Shown piece by piece: positions 11,971-25,122 of a stretch of DNA of 64,000 bases. The stretch is from Manduca sexta. Taxonomy: Eukaryota; Arthropoda; Insecta; Lepidoptera; Sphingidae. Where the stretch lies: positions 8,425,245 to 8,489,244 of the forward strand of contig NC_051119.1 in NCBI RefSeq assembly GCF_014839805.1, given 5' to 3'. The position numbers were made by a program, and so were the translations under genes. Position 1 is the first letter of the stretch; the number at the start of each line of letters is the position of its first letter. Below the pieces are notes generated by a model that searched no databases, had not been told where the DNA came from, and was given only the letters and a program-made list of their open reading frames with translations.

Positions 11971-13718
11971 CTACGAACATACAAAAAGAATATCAAAAAG
12001 GCAGAATCTTTTGAACCACCTACTGCTTAAACTCCTCTGGATGAGCTTTTTAACTACTAGATAGGCTTCTATTAACAAGAATAACAGTAGCTAGATTTGA
12101 AAAGAGCAACATCAGTTTCTTGCCCATTCTTCTCTGGTAAGAACTGCTTTCCGAACTGGTGGTAGAGTTAATATTGACGGAATCTAAATAATGTAAAACA
12201 TTTTACGAATTCAAGTTAATCATTTCATTTCATAAATAATGTCAATTAGCAACTCACTAGTGACTGTTAAATACAGAGCTATTGTCTTCATTCGTAAACT
12301 GTACCGACTTTTCTCTTCAAAAGATGGTGCTGAATCAAATAAATCACCACTAAAATCTATTCCACGGCCGGTTAACGAGCTACTGAGCCAAAAACAATAA
12401 TCATATCACTTGTAAGCAGTGTACCTATTGCGAATCGTCCACACCACAGGCCGGTATCGTCGTCAATTGGCTAAGTGAAAAATTACATCGCGTGTGGGTA
12501 CTGTGCAGGCACAATGGAGCTCCTCACAAATTGAAAACGTTGCAATAAAATTATTGTCGTCCTATGCTCTGTACAGGCGGGTGCAACTAGTTAAATATAT
12601 ATTTTAAAGTTTACTAACGAACCTATATTAAAAAACTCACGATCTACTTATCTGATGTATCAAACATTTCAGGGTGTCTATTGGATTAAATGTAAAAGGT
12701 AATAGACTGAAATGTTGACAAAATGAAATAATAAACACGTAAGTAAGGTAAGGATAGCAACCATCAATACGTAAGACCGACTTTTTCCTAAACTAGTAAC
12801 CATCAATGCGCAAGACTTACTTATTCTTTACCTATTTACATTTAAATACCTTGTTTTCTAAACGTATGCAGCGGTAACATTTTTGTCACCTTCTGTCACC
12901 CAAAATTTTACGTTAATTCATAGCATGGAAATAACGGAAATAAAGTTACCCCGTCTTTTCGATTGGCGTATTAAATTGAATCCAATTACAATGAGTTGAT
13001 AAACGCTTTTGTTTACTTTTCATACCACATCATTTCCTTAGATAGGCTAGAATTAGCACTAACCATAAGTGAAACATTCAGATTCTTTTTAAAATTACTA
13101 ATAAATTCCAGGTGTTTTTAGGGATGAGTTGGAATCAAATACATTAAACTATTAATTAGTTATAGACCGGCCATCAGAGCCAAATTTTTGCCCCAAAAGT
13201 TATTAGCAATTGGGTAATAAGTCGCTGTCTTATTTGAAATGTCTGTACGACAAGACGTCATAGCGTCCTTAGATATTAATACAAAAAATCTATTTTACAG
13301 AAAATATGCTAAAATTCGCATTAAAAACAAGCAAATCATGATATGGAGAAAACATGAAGTATTTTACATTGATGTTTTGCTATTCCGCAGTAGATTGAGT
13401 AACCATCACATAAACGCAAAATGTTTGTATGAGAATTTTCCCAACGTCCTCTCTATATAATCTTAGAACTCTTTGGTTGGAATAATTATAAGCAGAGTGC
13501 AGTTTGCGCTCGACTGTACAGCAGAAATCAATCGCGCCGCCGTCGCGGCCCGGCGAGCACTTGTGTCACTCTAGCCGCATTGTTTGAATACCACCTTTAC
13601 ACATATAACACATTGCGAACAATTTAAATGAGCACCTCAGCAACTGTTTATTGTCGGTGCAGTAAACAAAGTGAGAGGTCACGAAGACTCGAAAGAAAAC
13701 AAGGAAGATACACTATGC

Positions 13719-13895
13719 TTATTTAGAGTAATATTAAGCTGAAGAGTTTGTTTGCTTGAACGCGCTAATGTCAGGACCTACTAAACCGATTTTGATTTTT
13801 TTAATAATAGGAAGCTACATTTCTCCTGAGTGCTGAGGCTACTTTTTATCCTGGGAAAATATAAAGCGCGTTTTTTATCCCGAAAAAAACTTTGT
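13719..13895 (+). mobile_element. Helitron-like 5' fragment
   Basis: It carries gaagagtttgtttgcttgaa, cgcgctaatgtcaggaccta and atcctgggaaaatataaagc, then ttatcccgaaaaaaactttg. This word order is common at the 5' part of non-autonomous Helitrons in Lepidoptera. A related copy is at 18930-19100. Confidence 0.55.
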
Positions 13896-14206
13896 GTTTG
13901 AGTGATCACTGACTGCTTTCCCGATCTGTAATATTAAATTTCGAACAAGCGCCAAAAGTATATTCACATCGCATGAAGAGTTCATAATGAAATTGGCTGT
14001 TTGTCACCGCCACCGCCGCGTGACGAGTATGAATAGAATATCATTTACGTCATTTCCTAATACACAGCTATTAGCTCGTCAACTATACTTTATAAGCAGC
14101 TATTATTACTACTGTTTGTTGATACTTAGTTTTGATTGGCGTGACGATTGTGAATTACGACTTTTCAGTCGCAAATAATGGGTTATTTGATTGTTATAAC
14201 CCATTC

Positions 14207-14500
14207 ATTTCCGAAGTAGTCCAGGTGGACCCCCAGGGTTTCACGGGACACTCGGTAAGGTCTACGTTGGCATGACCAAAATGTGTGGGTCCACAACAAT
14301 TTGTCTGGTTTGATGATAAAGTAATAAATGTTGACTTGATTTCATCTATCAACGTAGGGAGGATAATATAGGGGTTTTAAGAGACACGATGACCCTAACA
14401 TAACCCCCCGCCATGACAAAGAAAAGTCCACCAGAACCAGCAACATTTTGAAAGGGGTCTATGAGAAAAAAAGTCTGGGAACCTCTGGTATAACGGTAAA
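14207..14500. mobile_element. Non-autonomous hAT-like element, copy 1
   Basis: The left end has ttccgaagtagtccaggtgg and the right end gtctgggaacctctgg, roughly inverted (ccagaggttccca type). A diverged copy with the same ends and middle words (aaatgttggcttgactcg, gtccaccagaaccaac) is at 50250-50575. The length and ends suit an hAT MITE; there is no ORF. Confidence 0.6.
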
Positions 14501-15099
14501 CTTTCAAATCGTAATACTAATGGTAATGTAGATGCTTTGCCAATCTGTAAGAAAAGGCGAGGTGGATGACTTGGACGTCTGGTGAATGAGTTTTTTATAG
14601 GACTAGATCTTAATTATCTATTCATGTAATCTAACTTCAGGCCGACATGAACATCATTTTCTGGTGGCTTTAATAGACACCGGAAAAATATCTCCATCCT
14701 CAGGCCAAAGATATTTACTAATACGTTTGGCATTTATGTAGTTGCAGTTCAAAATTTTATACTCTAAACCCAATATCAGATTCCTTAGATCACTATAACT
14801 TCAGTTCAAATCACAGCCTTTACAGCAAAATATAAAATACTTCGCCCACCATAAAGCAACGTGAAATAAAAACAATAAAAGCATAAACAAAACGTAATGC
14901 ATTATCTCAAAGATATCTAGACTTGGTGTATTGAGGTGAATAAAATTAATTTAGTGTCAGACGAAGCGTCAGTAGTTAGTGCGCTTGGTCGGTTGGAAAA
15001 TTCAATTAGTGCATCGTCGTGCGCTACACTCGCGATCCATTCTATACCCGATGTAGACGGACTTCTCTTAATGGTGGATGTTGCACGGTATCATACTCT

Positions 15100-15350
15100 A
15101 GTATTTGCTGGTGATAGGATATTTCATATATTCGGATACCGACCACCGTACACCAGGTGTTAAACCCCGCTATAGTAGCCCACGTAAATGTCGCGTTCTG
15201 GGATCAGCCTGTGTATATCTGGCTCCAACAGGCCAGCATAATTGTGTCAACTGCCGAAGTGTAATGATCTCTCGTCTTTCAACATTCTATTGGTCCCGAC
15301 TCCACTTACCATTAGGTGTAGTGGGGTCGCTTTGCCATGTATAAAAAAAG
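15100..15350 (+). repeat. Dispersed repeat, copy 3
   Basis: It carries ggataccgaccaccgtacac, gtcgcgttctgggatcagcc and ctattggtcccgactccact in the same order as at 1776-2025. Confidence 0.65.
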
Positions 15351-15459
15351 GTTCTACATTGATATATAATTGTCAAAAAACAAGATTTTCCTTGACTTGC
15401 GTGGAAGATAGCTTTATTTGTAAATGACAAGATGTCTTCAAAAGTTCACGTATCGCCTC

Positions 15460-15640
15460 CTTGGTCCCTATGGCGTATACGAGCTTTGAAAGGAAAGGTT
15501 CTGGGTTTGATACCCAGTTCGGACGATATTTGTGTGGTCATTTGTAACACGAACTGCCCGAGAATAGGCGATGTCAGGCAGGAAGACAATCCCTCTTTGC
15601 AACATGTTTGAAAAAGTATTTAGTGCCAGCCTCAAATGGC
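15460..15640 (+). mobile_element. SINE-like fragment
   Basis: A tRNA-like B box (ctgggtttgatacccagttc) is followed by gacgatatttgtgtggtcat and cccgagaataggcgatgtca. It resembles a tRNA-derived SINE body. No foldable tRNA gene is claimed. Confidence 0.5.
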
Positions 15641-16070
15641 AGTGCAATAAGGTAAGACGAAAAGATCTCTTGAAGGATCGCGAATGAAGCATCTGGCATC
15701 AGTTTAATTGGTATAGCTTATGTTGGATTGATGTCTTGTGAAGGAGAATCAGGAAATATTGAATTAGTTACGTATAGAACTACACTCAGATTGATCGTTT
15801 AATTGATGCCAATTTATACTAAAAATCTATGGTGTTTAAGATGTATGCTCTGACACGACTAACAGGGCTGGAACTTAGCAAAAGATATCTACGAAATACA
15901 TCTAAACTGAATGTTACAAATCAAAATAAATGTGAAATCAAATATCATAAAATAGTTTTAAATTATGTTCGTACATAGTTCAGACTTACTAGGTACTCTA
16001 TTCTTTTACACAAAAACATAGGTACAATATAAATAATACCATAATTAATTATAAAAATATATCGACTTAC

Positions 16071-16214
16071 CAATATAACGCAAAAAAGTTCGCCAATCAC
16101 TACATAATCCTCATATGACGTCAGTTTAATTTTTTTCACCAAAATGTGAGCGAATACGAGCACCGCTGACCCAGTACAGGGCGCCAGTAACGCAGCATTG
16201 AGGTCGCCAACCAT
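16071..16214 (-). CDS. Candidate first coding exon of an unidentified nested gene
   Basis: An ATG at 16214 opens 48 codons that end exactly at a strong donor (ATATTG/gtaagt). The peptide begins MVGDLNAALLAPCTGSAVLV and continues with FAHILVKKIKL and a second apolar stretch VVIGELFCVIL, so it looks like the N-terminus of a small membrane protein. About 50 bp upstream lies a perfect TATCGATA (16269-16276), the DREF-binding core of insect housekeeping promoters. I do not recognise the family, and I found no convincing second exon between 12000 and 16070. Chance cannot be excluded. If real, it is a gene nested in the host intron on the same strand. Confidence 0.4.
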
Positions 16215-16261
16215 AACTCAATTACGGGTATTAGCAATTTTCTAATAGTGATGTTATACTT

Positions 16262-16278
16262 CCATCGATATCGATATC
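16262..16278. promoter_or_regulatory. DRE-like palindrome (TATCGATA) upstream of the candidate nested exon
   Basis: The + strand reads ccatcgatatcgatatc, containing the exact TATCGATA core at 16269-16276 in a longer palindrome. In insects such sites bind DREF near housekeeping start sites. Here it lies about 50 bp before the ATG of the minus-strand exon at 16071-16214. The role is inferred. Confidence 0.4.
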
Positions 16279-18584
16279 ATTATTTACTCTTCATTGTCAG
16301 TTTAATAGCACAGTCCAACCTTAACCGATATTATAGACTCAGAAAATCTATGTGTATCACAAATAAATGCGATGTTTAACCTAATTTACAGATTTTTTTT
16401 TTTGTAACAAGTAGTCGAGTAAATAACAGGAAACTGAATCTCGGGTTCGAGCCTTCTCAATAGTTATTTTTAGTCACTTATATAATGCTTGGTAACAGGC
16501 TTATAGAAATATATTTATTGAGTAATATATTTACAGACATTTATTACATAAATCGTCTTGTCTCGTTATGTCATTAGTAAGTTAGCTTTCCCTCATTATT
16601 CATAATACCTTTAATAATTACCCTAATATTATATTATCGACATCAACATTCGCACAACACTAATTCAACTGTTTTCTATAATCTCCTTTAAGCTTGGTCG
16701 GGGGCGGCTCTCGATTGTATTCCAGCATTAACTTCTGATGCGTTTCATTTTTAAATACTTCACTACATTTGCATATTATGCACATACGGAAGTATATAAT
16801 GGAATAACGAAAGGCTTTCTAAATTTAAAAAGTATGGATATGTTATTAAAATAAAACTATGTAACGGATTTTATCGTGTTTTTTATATTATAATTTTCTT
16901 CGCGATAAAATTCGTAAAATATTTTATTTTAATGTCTAACATTCGCGTAAACATAACAAATAATTATGTATATGTTAGCTTCCAAAATCATTTTAAGTTA
17001 GAATTAACAAGAAGAACACAACTCCAAGTAGTTGGGTTGATTGATTAATATTATGGTCATTACACGGTGTTGATATAGTGGCTTGTAATCCAAAGGTTTT
17101 CTAGAAAATCTCCCTAACATAAATACGATAAATAGACAAAACATATCGGTTGAACTGATTGAAATTTGTACTCAATGGATATCTATGATTCAAGTTGCTT
17201 TTCGGTGAAAGCCTTCAAATAAACGAAGCATCAATCAAATAGTTTATCAAACATGTTGCAAAAAGAATTTGACGGAAACTGAGCAGAATCAACCAATAAT
17301 TCAAATATACATTGTAACATAGATCTATTTACCAGTGGCGAAAGGTGCAGTTTTCCAAAAGGTAACCCGACGCCACATATAGGTGCATTAATGCGGTCTG
17401 CGAATCGTTATAATAGTTAGATTTTACATAAATTACGAAAGGGAACAAGAATCGGATTATATGGACTTACGATTGCTTGCCGGACACATCTCTGAATGCA
17501 GGAGAATCTGAAAAACCCATACAAAGTCTTTCCCAACCTCAAGCATGCAAAGGTTCAAACCCAGGACTTCTAATCTACAGTCTTATAATAAGAAATTTTT
17601 GGTATATTTGTCATTTGAAGATCTATCACAATTACACTAATTGATAAAAGAATAAAATAAATTCCAATGAAAAGAGAGTGGAGAAAAAATGTACACAATA
17701 ATTTCAAAATTATTAGTCCTGGATTTAGCGAATATTCCAGAACAAAATGAATGCATTAATAATAATAAATTCATACATTCGGTGGTAATTTGGCTGAGTG
17801 AACGTCTCGACCCGCGGGACGCGTAATGTAATTGGAAACGAAAGTAGTGTTGACCAACCCCCAGCGGCACTTTATTATTGAAAATTTATTGATCTACATT
17901 GTAATTATGCTAATTTAATTAGCAACATTCTGAAGGATGTATTTTAAATATATAGAAAGGGTTCAATACGTTGTGTTGGTGTAGGCCGCTATAATATGGA
18001 CATTACCAATAAGGGCTATAATAAAAAAAAACTCTGTTTTTATTGTATTTAGATAATCATAATCTCTAGTGTTCCATGAGATGTTTAATTTTTATTCAAA
18101 AATCTTTTCCATGCAATGCCATGCGATTTGCTCAAGATGTTTTCTACCCAATATAAAAAGTTGACGCCATGAGTTATTTGCTCAAGATATATTGGTACCA
18201 AATATACCAAATTGACCGCATTTTAAAGGGATAAAAATATTGACGGAAATCAAGACTATCTCTTAAAAAAAAAATAATTACAAACAGCGTCATATATTTA
18301 TGCATGTATTTGTTTTAGAACACAAAACAGTCACATTCAAATGATAATAAGTACTTTCTTAAGTAAATCGTGACTGCAAGTAATAGATGCGTGAGTCAGG
18401 TCACCCCTACATTATCTAGAGGAAAACGCTTTAAGGTTATAAGAAAAAGCAATTTTCATAATCGTCCCATACTAAGAACTATTTTCCGCGTAATAGAAAA
18501 CATGGGTGTTTTAACGTGATTAAATGTGATTTGATTAGAGTGACCCGAATGGGATGATTGAGTATTAACAAAATGTATTAGATC

Positions 18585-19100
18585 TATCTATACATATTAT
18601 AAAAGAAAGTCCCCTTTTCTGTCTGTATGTTATCGATTTTCTCGAAATCTACTGAACGGATTTTTAGGAAATTTGGTATGGAGATAGTTTAAGACCCTGG
18701 GAAGGTTATAGACTACTTTGTATCTCGGAAAAAATATATAGCGGGACATTTACCCCGGAATACTCCTTCACGCGGTCGAAGCTACGAGCAAAGGCTAATT
18801 GTAATATAAAATAGTGTAATTTCATTAAATTATAGAGGAACAATAGCGTATTTATTTAAAGGTAAAACCTAAAGTGTGTTCCATGAAACCCGACAATGAT
18901 CTAAATGACATTTTGACAATCGATGCAAATCTATACTAATATTATAAAGAAGATAATTGTTAGCTTGTAGGGGATAATCTCTGGAACTGCTGAACCGGTT
19001 TTAAAAATTCTTTCGCTAATAGGAAGCTATATTATTCCTGGTTGCTATGGGCTAGTTTATATCGCGGGAAAATATTTATCCCGGAAAAACTTTATCACAA
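18585..19100 (+). mobile_element. Two Helitron-like fragments
   Basis: At 18585-18800 the sequence runs from ctatctatacatattataaa through gaaatctactgaacggattt to cacgcggtcgaagctacgag. At 18930-19100 it runs from ctatactaatattataaaga to atttatcccggaaaaacttt. Both match the ends of non-autonomous Helitron-like repeats frequent in moths, in the same orientation and separated by about 130 bp. Confidence 0.55.
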
Positions 19101-20298
19101 GTGTAAAAGCTAGTAATTTGCTTAAGGCACGCTATACGCAATTCCATAAAAGAGAGTAAATATTTTTTGAGAGAACCATGGCTTTAAAAGTTAGAAGTCG
19201 CTGTTCTTTCTAGATATTTAGCGGGTTAGGCTACTGTCCAAGTTGTAGATCCTGTCGCCTATAGTATCTCATAGAAAAGCAATCCTACGCAGTAACTTCA
19301 TTTTTAAGACTGACTTTAAGCAGTAGCTACGTAAGATTTTTGCATTCCCTGAGTGGAAACACATGTGAATTGTGAATCATACGAGTATCTAAGCGCTAAA
19401 AACACGCCCGATGTGTAATAGCAGTAAACATATTCAATGAACAATTCAAAAGCAATACAAGCATGAAACGAACACGAAAATTACGACTTTCGCTTGGATT
19501 CTTAACACGTGTGGGCGTCAACTTGAACTTGAAGATTCAAAATATTGCCTTTCGACGTGCTAACACGCTATTTTGAACCGAAATCCCTAAGAATAAGCGA
19601 CATATCCCTTTAAAATTACGGGTAATGCGAAGGTCAACGATGTTTAAAGAAAATTACACGTTATTATTGCAAAACAAGGTTGTATTTTGAGTGAAACACG
19701 AAGGACGTATGTAAACAGATAGACAATAATGTGACCTTATTTGTGCGGCTTCATCGCATTATATCGTTCACGTGTTACAGGAAATCTATTGTCAATGAAT
19801 CGTGTTTATATTGTACGACATTTAGATAAAGAGCATTACATGTATAACATTGATTTTAAAACAAGATACTAGTGTTAAGTATTCTGTGGCCATTCGTGAT
19901 GTAGTTCATAATATTATACCACACCTGGATCAAAAGGGTAAGTATTTAAAACAGGTTATAAAGGTTTATAGCTATTAGTAGCAACTATTTTCTTCGTAGC
20001 TGGTTGCTCGCCCAATATAATTATGATGGGTTATTTTGTAAATACTTATTGGTAAATGACTGACCTAGGACCTTTGACAAGATGCGTTTGTAAAATCATC
20101 AACTTTTATAAAAAGTAATGTGATAGACATTAGACAGTCTGTATTATCTACGGGCCCTAGATGCTACAGTGGAAAAAAACTAAACAGCCAATAAAGAGCG
20201 ACAAAGTAAATTACTTATCCTGATTAATATTCTATATTAAGTAATTCAAATCACAATATTTTTATACGATACATATAGTAGTAGAATAAAAGACTCAC

Positions 20299-21725
20299 CT
20301 AGGTCTTCTCGAAGGCACTAGAAACTTCAAAGGACCCGCCGACTTCCGTCTCCCCTGCACAACAGGCACCAGCAGCAAGTCTTCATCATCAGACTCCGAG
20401 CCACCGCTGTCTAAATTAATCAAAGCCGGTGCGGACATTCGCCTCTCCGGTATTGTCTTAGGACGCTCTAACATATCTCTTATCACTTCGCAGTATTTGC
20501 ACGCATTAGCCTCTGCTATGTACGCCTTCGTGATCGCATATGCGTAGTTCTCCAAAAAGCACTTATGACAACCGGGAACATAGTGATTCTCCAAATCAGT
20601 TGATTCTTCACTCACTTCCTGCTTTCGCAGTTTAAGTTTCTTCTCCATCGCTGCCAAATTGAGTTCCAGAATTTTCCGCTGTTCCTCTTTGTGCTTCTTT
20701 TCTTCTTCTTCTAACCTTTTCTTTCGTATCTCTTTTAAACATTCCGCTTGGTCGTTGTAGTACTCCACGCATTGCACTCTCTCGCTGGACGGTTTGGTCG
20801 GACTTCGTGGCTTGTCACATACGTCTAATGATCCTCTCCTCACTGGTTCCATCAGCTTCACACTCGGCGCGTGCCCGCGACACGACGTATCGTTCACAAC
20901 ATTGCCCGCGTTCTGTGCGTTCGCGATTTTGGCACTTACGTCGTTGTCTTTGTTTCTAAATGCTGTTTTATCTTGTTTACCTGTCGCTTTGATCTCGCGT
21001 TCGCCGTTGATTTTACGACCGTTTTTAACAGTGCATTTCAAAGATGTAGAATCATCGTCGAGACACGTTTCATACCCATCTATCTCATGGTCAATGTACA
21101 ATAGAGAATTCTCTTCATGGACGGACGTTCTTGTGTTCGCGTCGTAGAAACTTGTGTCTTCGGGCGAATTCAAACATTCATTAGAGCTGTCATCGGTTTT
21201 AACCTTTTCGATAGTCGTTTGGTCAGCCTTTCCTCCGTAATCTTTCCAATATTTATCAAAACTAATTCGTTCTAACCCCGTCGGCGTCACAGCAAATACC
21301 ATTTCATCGGAAGTCGATATATCTTTGCTCTGCAGTTTTGATAGACAATCGTCTGGCTCACCCTTTCTGTCAGCAGATTTACTTCTCACTTCTCCCCTTT
21401 GTAGTTCTCTGGGCATCAATACGTCGTCTTCAGTGATCGTCATGTCATCATCTTGATCTATAGATTCTTCGGATTTGGACGACTTGACTCCATTTACTTT
21501 AGCAGTTTCTATTTTAATCTCGACATTTTGTTCATCATTTCCTTTCTTTTTGCAATCATCGAAGCTTAGATCTCCAATACCTGATAATTCCTCATCTTTG
21601 ATTGAAGCTTCTTCAGGTTCGAGGCATATTTGCACCACTTCTAGACCCTCGCCGTATTCTTGAAGACATTCGTGGAACGAATCCATCCCAGTGTGATCAT
21701 CAGACGCCAAAGAGTTAATGCATTC
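20299..21725 (-). CDS. MPDZ: MPDZ-like giant exon: acidic linker with coiled coil and C4 motif
   Basis: 1427 bp, 475 codons plus two bases, phase 0 in, phase 2 out (acceptor gttccacag/GAATGC, donor CCTAG/gtgagt). It sits where the mammalian proteins have the long PDZ5-PDZ6 linker and PDZ6; no PDZ fold is visible in it. The first 300 residues are acidic and polar. About residues 325-375 (exon numbering) form a charged helix (KRLEEEEKKHKEEQRKILEL and on), a likely coiled coil. Residues 386-412 hold CHKC and CKYC, spaced 19 residues apart, a possible zinc site. Basophilic serine motifs RRGSL, RRMSAP (14-3-3-like) and RRKSAG are present. No internal ATG start is needed, because the exon continues an open phase from upstream. 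Confidence 0.88.
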
Positions 21726-22683
21726 CTGTGGAACAAGTTATTTTTTTATTCTATTTCAATTTCAAAATACGGTTTACTCATTGCATATTATTTTTGTGTT
21801 AAAATGACTCCATAGATAGAACTTGATAAAATGAGTATGAGGTAAGCTACTGATATTATATTCTACTAATATGGGTATTCTGTGTGAATGAGGACCACCG
21901 TTGGATTCAGAATGTAAATATTAATGTACTACAGGCCATTGTGGTTAGACATTTTGAGGGAGTTTGAAACATTGTAGCCTGATTATTTGCTGAATATAAA
22001 ATGTCTAAAGAAAATAGTTAATGTTTAAAGAGCCAGATATTCGCTCTTTCCCTACACAGTATTATTGACACTTATTCCTGTCTTGGAATGTAGCATGAAC
22101 ACTTTCCCATACTTTACCAATGCTCTGTTAACCCAGAGATTCAGTGTGAGGTATAAATAAAACGACTAGTAAACAACGCCAAAAATATATTAATAGCAAC
22201 ACATAACAAAGCATATAACATTTAACACAGACGGATTAAAGCATTAGACAATAGACATCGATTGTACCGCTACATATTAACAAACGTGACCGTCTGATCA
22301 CACGCAACCGTGGAGAGCCCGAGCAGGAATAGACAGGTGCTGTCATGAACCAAAAAAACTATACAGATTCTGTTTAGACCTGGCAGACGTCATTTTGTCA
22401 CAGAGTGCTTTCTACCTAGATCGCATTGTATGTTAAAATCGTACATCTTTTTAGATGTTAACAACAGCGCAACCTATCCAGTCCAAAATTATGCTATCTT
22501 CAAGCTGGAACTAGCTAAATATATTCGCATTATTTCTTAATCGCAAAACTACCTCGATGACTTTTTTTTTATATACGTTGCCGACAAAGTGACCCCACTG
22601 TACCTGATCGTAAGTAGAGTGGGATCTAATAGAATATCAACTAACGAGGGATAATTTCCCCTCGGCAGTCAGTTTTATTACGT

Positions 22684-22900
22684 ACGTGGTACGACATCGC
22701 TACGAAGCCGCGGGTTCGTACCCGGAGTCGGGCAGTGATATGTTTTTCTACTCATTATCAACCCGGAGTTTGGAATTTGTGCCCGATATGGCAATAAACT
22801 TCCCCTATCTCACCATAGGACGGAACACACTTGGCAAAAAGTGGATACACTGAATGCATTTCTGCCGACGCCTTCGGGAATAAGAGCGTAATGTACATAA
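22684..22900 (+). mobile_element. tRNA-derived SINE copy
   Basis: The head has gcgggttcgtacccggagtc (B box), then gggcagtgatatgtttttct, caacccggagtttggaattt, gtgcccgatatggcaataaa and ccttcgggaataagagcgta. The word order is that of the SINE family also present at 2285-2520, 45030-45190 and 59215-59400. Confidence 0.75.
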
Positions 22901-24332
22901 GATAATTCTGATATAAAAAGTATGGTACCAGAATTCAACTGTAAATTGTTCAGTAATTGTTGATTGTTCATAGCATACTGGACCTCTTGACGCTTTCACT
23001 CACCCCCTTGGACCCGTCACGGTGGCGTGTGATCAGACGAAAAGTCGGCAAAACCCTGACCGTTTCCAAACGCTCATTATTTCACTTTGACAAATAATTC
23101 TGTTCTTGAATAGTTCTAAATTCTGCCACTTTATGTTTGTTCTTACTTACTACTAACATTCACAACTTCATAAAATCTCCCATTATAATAAAACATTTCA
23201 TCAACTCTCTCTGAATATGAAAATCTACCTTTACTCAGATGTCATAGGTCGATAAAGCATTGGGTAAAATGGCAGTTAAAAATTTGGAAAGCGATTAACT
23301 TTTCCAGAGTAAATATATTTAATCCATTTGTTGTATAACTTAAAAACAAAGGTTGTAAACAACTCTGGGTAAAGATATAATTTCTATATACTTTAACTTG
23401 CAAACACAAGAACATCGATGCTCTTTCGCTTTGCCTGTTTTGGCTAATTGGCAATATTTTAGATTTTATTTTAATAGTATTTGAGATAAGCTGTAGGGAC
23501 ATGATTATCTAGTCGGGAAATCGTGTTTTTATTTAGTTTTTATTAAATTAATTTGTAAACCATCCGAATGGTTCAGACTCCATGGTAATATAAAAATATG
23601 TATACTATCTCGTCAATGCGCATGCACTGCCTTGACATAATGGCTAAAGCACAAGAAGACAAGATTGAAAGAGAATCAATGTCGTCTAATATAGTTTGCT
23701 ATATTTTGGTTTGGTGTATTTGTATAATGACTTTTATCTTCGAATAATAATAATTATACAATTATAATTACTCAGTAGTCATAAATTCTGTTCATAAATA
23801 TATTTCCAGAATAATAATTAACAAGATTTCAAAATCTATTTGCATCTTAAAATAAAAACCCGTCAAAATTGTCTTGGTAAAGTATAAATTTATATGTATG
23901 TACTTATATAATAAAAGTACACTAAATAATAATTTATTTCAAAATCAGTTCAGAATGTTTTTTTTTATAAAATAATATACTTAGTGCATTTTGTAGTTTT
24001 CAAATACCTAGAAGTCGTAAAGTCAATATTTAATTGATAATGTTTGTATTTTATTTACTATGTCTAACATTTATATTGTATGCTTTATAAATATATAAAT
24101 GAAGTTGTATTTTAAAAAAAATTGAATAATGAAATAACAGAATGTTCATAAAAATCAAGACTTGTGCATAAGTGTATAAGAGTCGGCTAACAAGTTGAGC
24201 ACACTACAACATAGTGGAAGATTTTTTAAAAGTTAATGTAGCTAAATTAAGGTACAAAAAAATTCCCTACCACGCAGTAGTGTGCACACCTTGTTTGCCG
24301 GGCTATTATACAAAACAAACCACGAAAGGAAA

Positions 24333-24573
24333 CAGTGTTGCCAACTTAGTAGATTTAATACTCAACTGGTGGATTAGACCCCGCTTTTAGCGCCTAAATA
24401 GAGGATTTATGGGCGCGTCGTTTTTTTAACTGGATACGTTTACAAAAGTTAATGGAGGGAAGACGAACATCCACTAAAATATTTATACTTTTAGTGGATT
24501 GACGGAAGAATACTTTTTTAGGGGTTTGAACAGTCATTTATTCCGGGTTTAAAAAAGTTAGTTGGCAACACTG
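24333..24573. mobile_element. 241-bp MITE with 14-bp terminal inverted repeats
   Basis: It begins cagtgttgccaact and ends with the exact reverse complement agttggcaacactg. An internal inverted repeat (ccactaaaatat against atacttttagtgg) lies near 24470-24500. There is no ORF. The CAGTGTTGCC end resembles hAT elements, but I could not confirm an 8-bp target duplication. Confidence 0.75.
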
Positions 24574-25122
24574 AACTGAAAATATAGTTATGTAGAAATA
24601 TTTAAAAACATCCAATTCATTTAAATTTAAAATAAATAATACTGCTCATATTAGATATCGATGCATTTCAAATCCATTTTTCACTCCTTTTGATTAAATA
24701 ATTTTACTATCAAACACGCAATATTGTATTTTATTTATATGAATATAAGTATCCATATACCATTCACTTACATACTATGATATGTTATTGTTTACCTGTA
24801 GAAATTGATTTTAAGCTAGGACAAAGTTTACAAGAAGCTAGAGAGAAATTCTAGTGAAAAAGGGCAATATTATGAAGATGAGAAGAAAAATTAAACAAGG
24901 AAAAATATCCAAGTGATATATAGTCTGACCAGGAAAAAAAGCCATGTTATAAAATAACTAATTTGTTATATTCTAATTTTAAAACAAAAAATCAAAAAAG
25001 GCGCGTTCAAAGCAGGTTTTTTATATTCTTGGTCAGACTATAATTAATAAGTTGCAATAGCCGAAAAACCGACTATGACAATTATCTTTTATATACGGTA
25101 GGTGAGTATTATTTAAATATCA

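Larger units (their letters stand above)
11971..20298. other. 8.3-kb intron between the giant exon and PDZ7
   Basis: It contains a GC-rich block at about 13500-13570, Helitron-like fragments (13719-13895, 18585-18800, 18930-19100), an hAT-like element (14207-14500), the dispersed repeat (15100-15350), a SINE-like piece (15460-15640) and a candidate first exon of another gene at 16071-16214. No PDZ6-like exon was seen on the minus strand. Confidence 0.7.

Noticed and set aside
20794..21147. 117-codon plus-strand frame and two shorter ones opposite the giant exon
   Set aside because: They are antisense shadows of a well-supported 475-codon exon with matching splice phases; no domain is seen in them.
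22684..22760. tRNA gene suggested by a good B box
   Set aside because: The box belongs to a SINE head; a complete cloverleaf with A box and acceptor pairing could not be made. The same holds for similar hits at 2440, 15510 and 59220.
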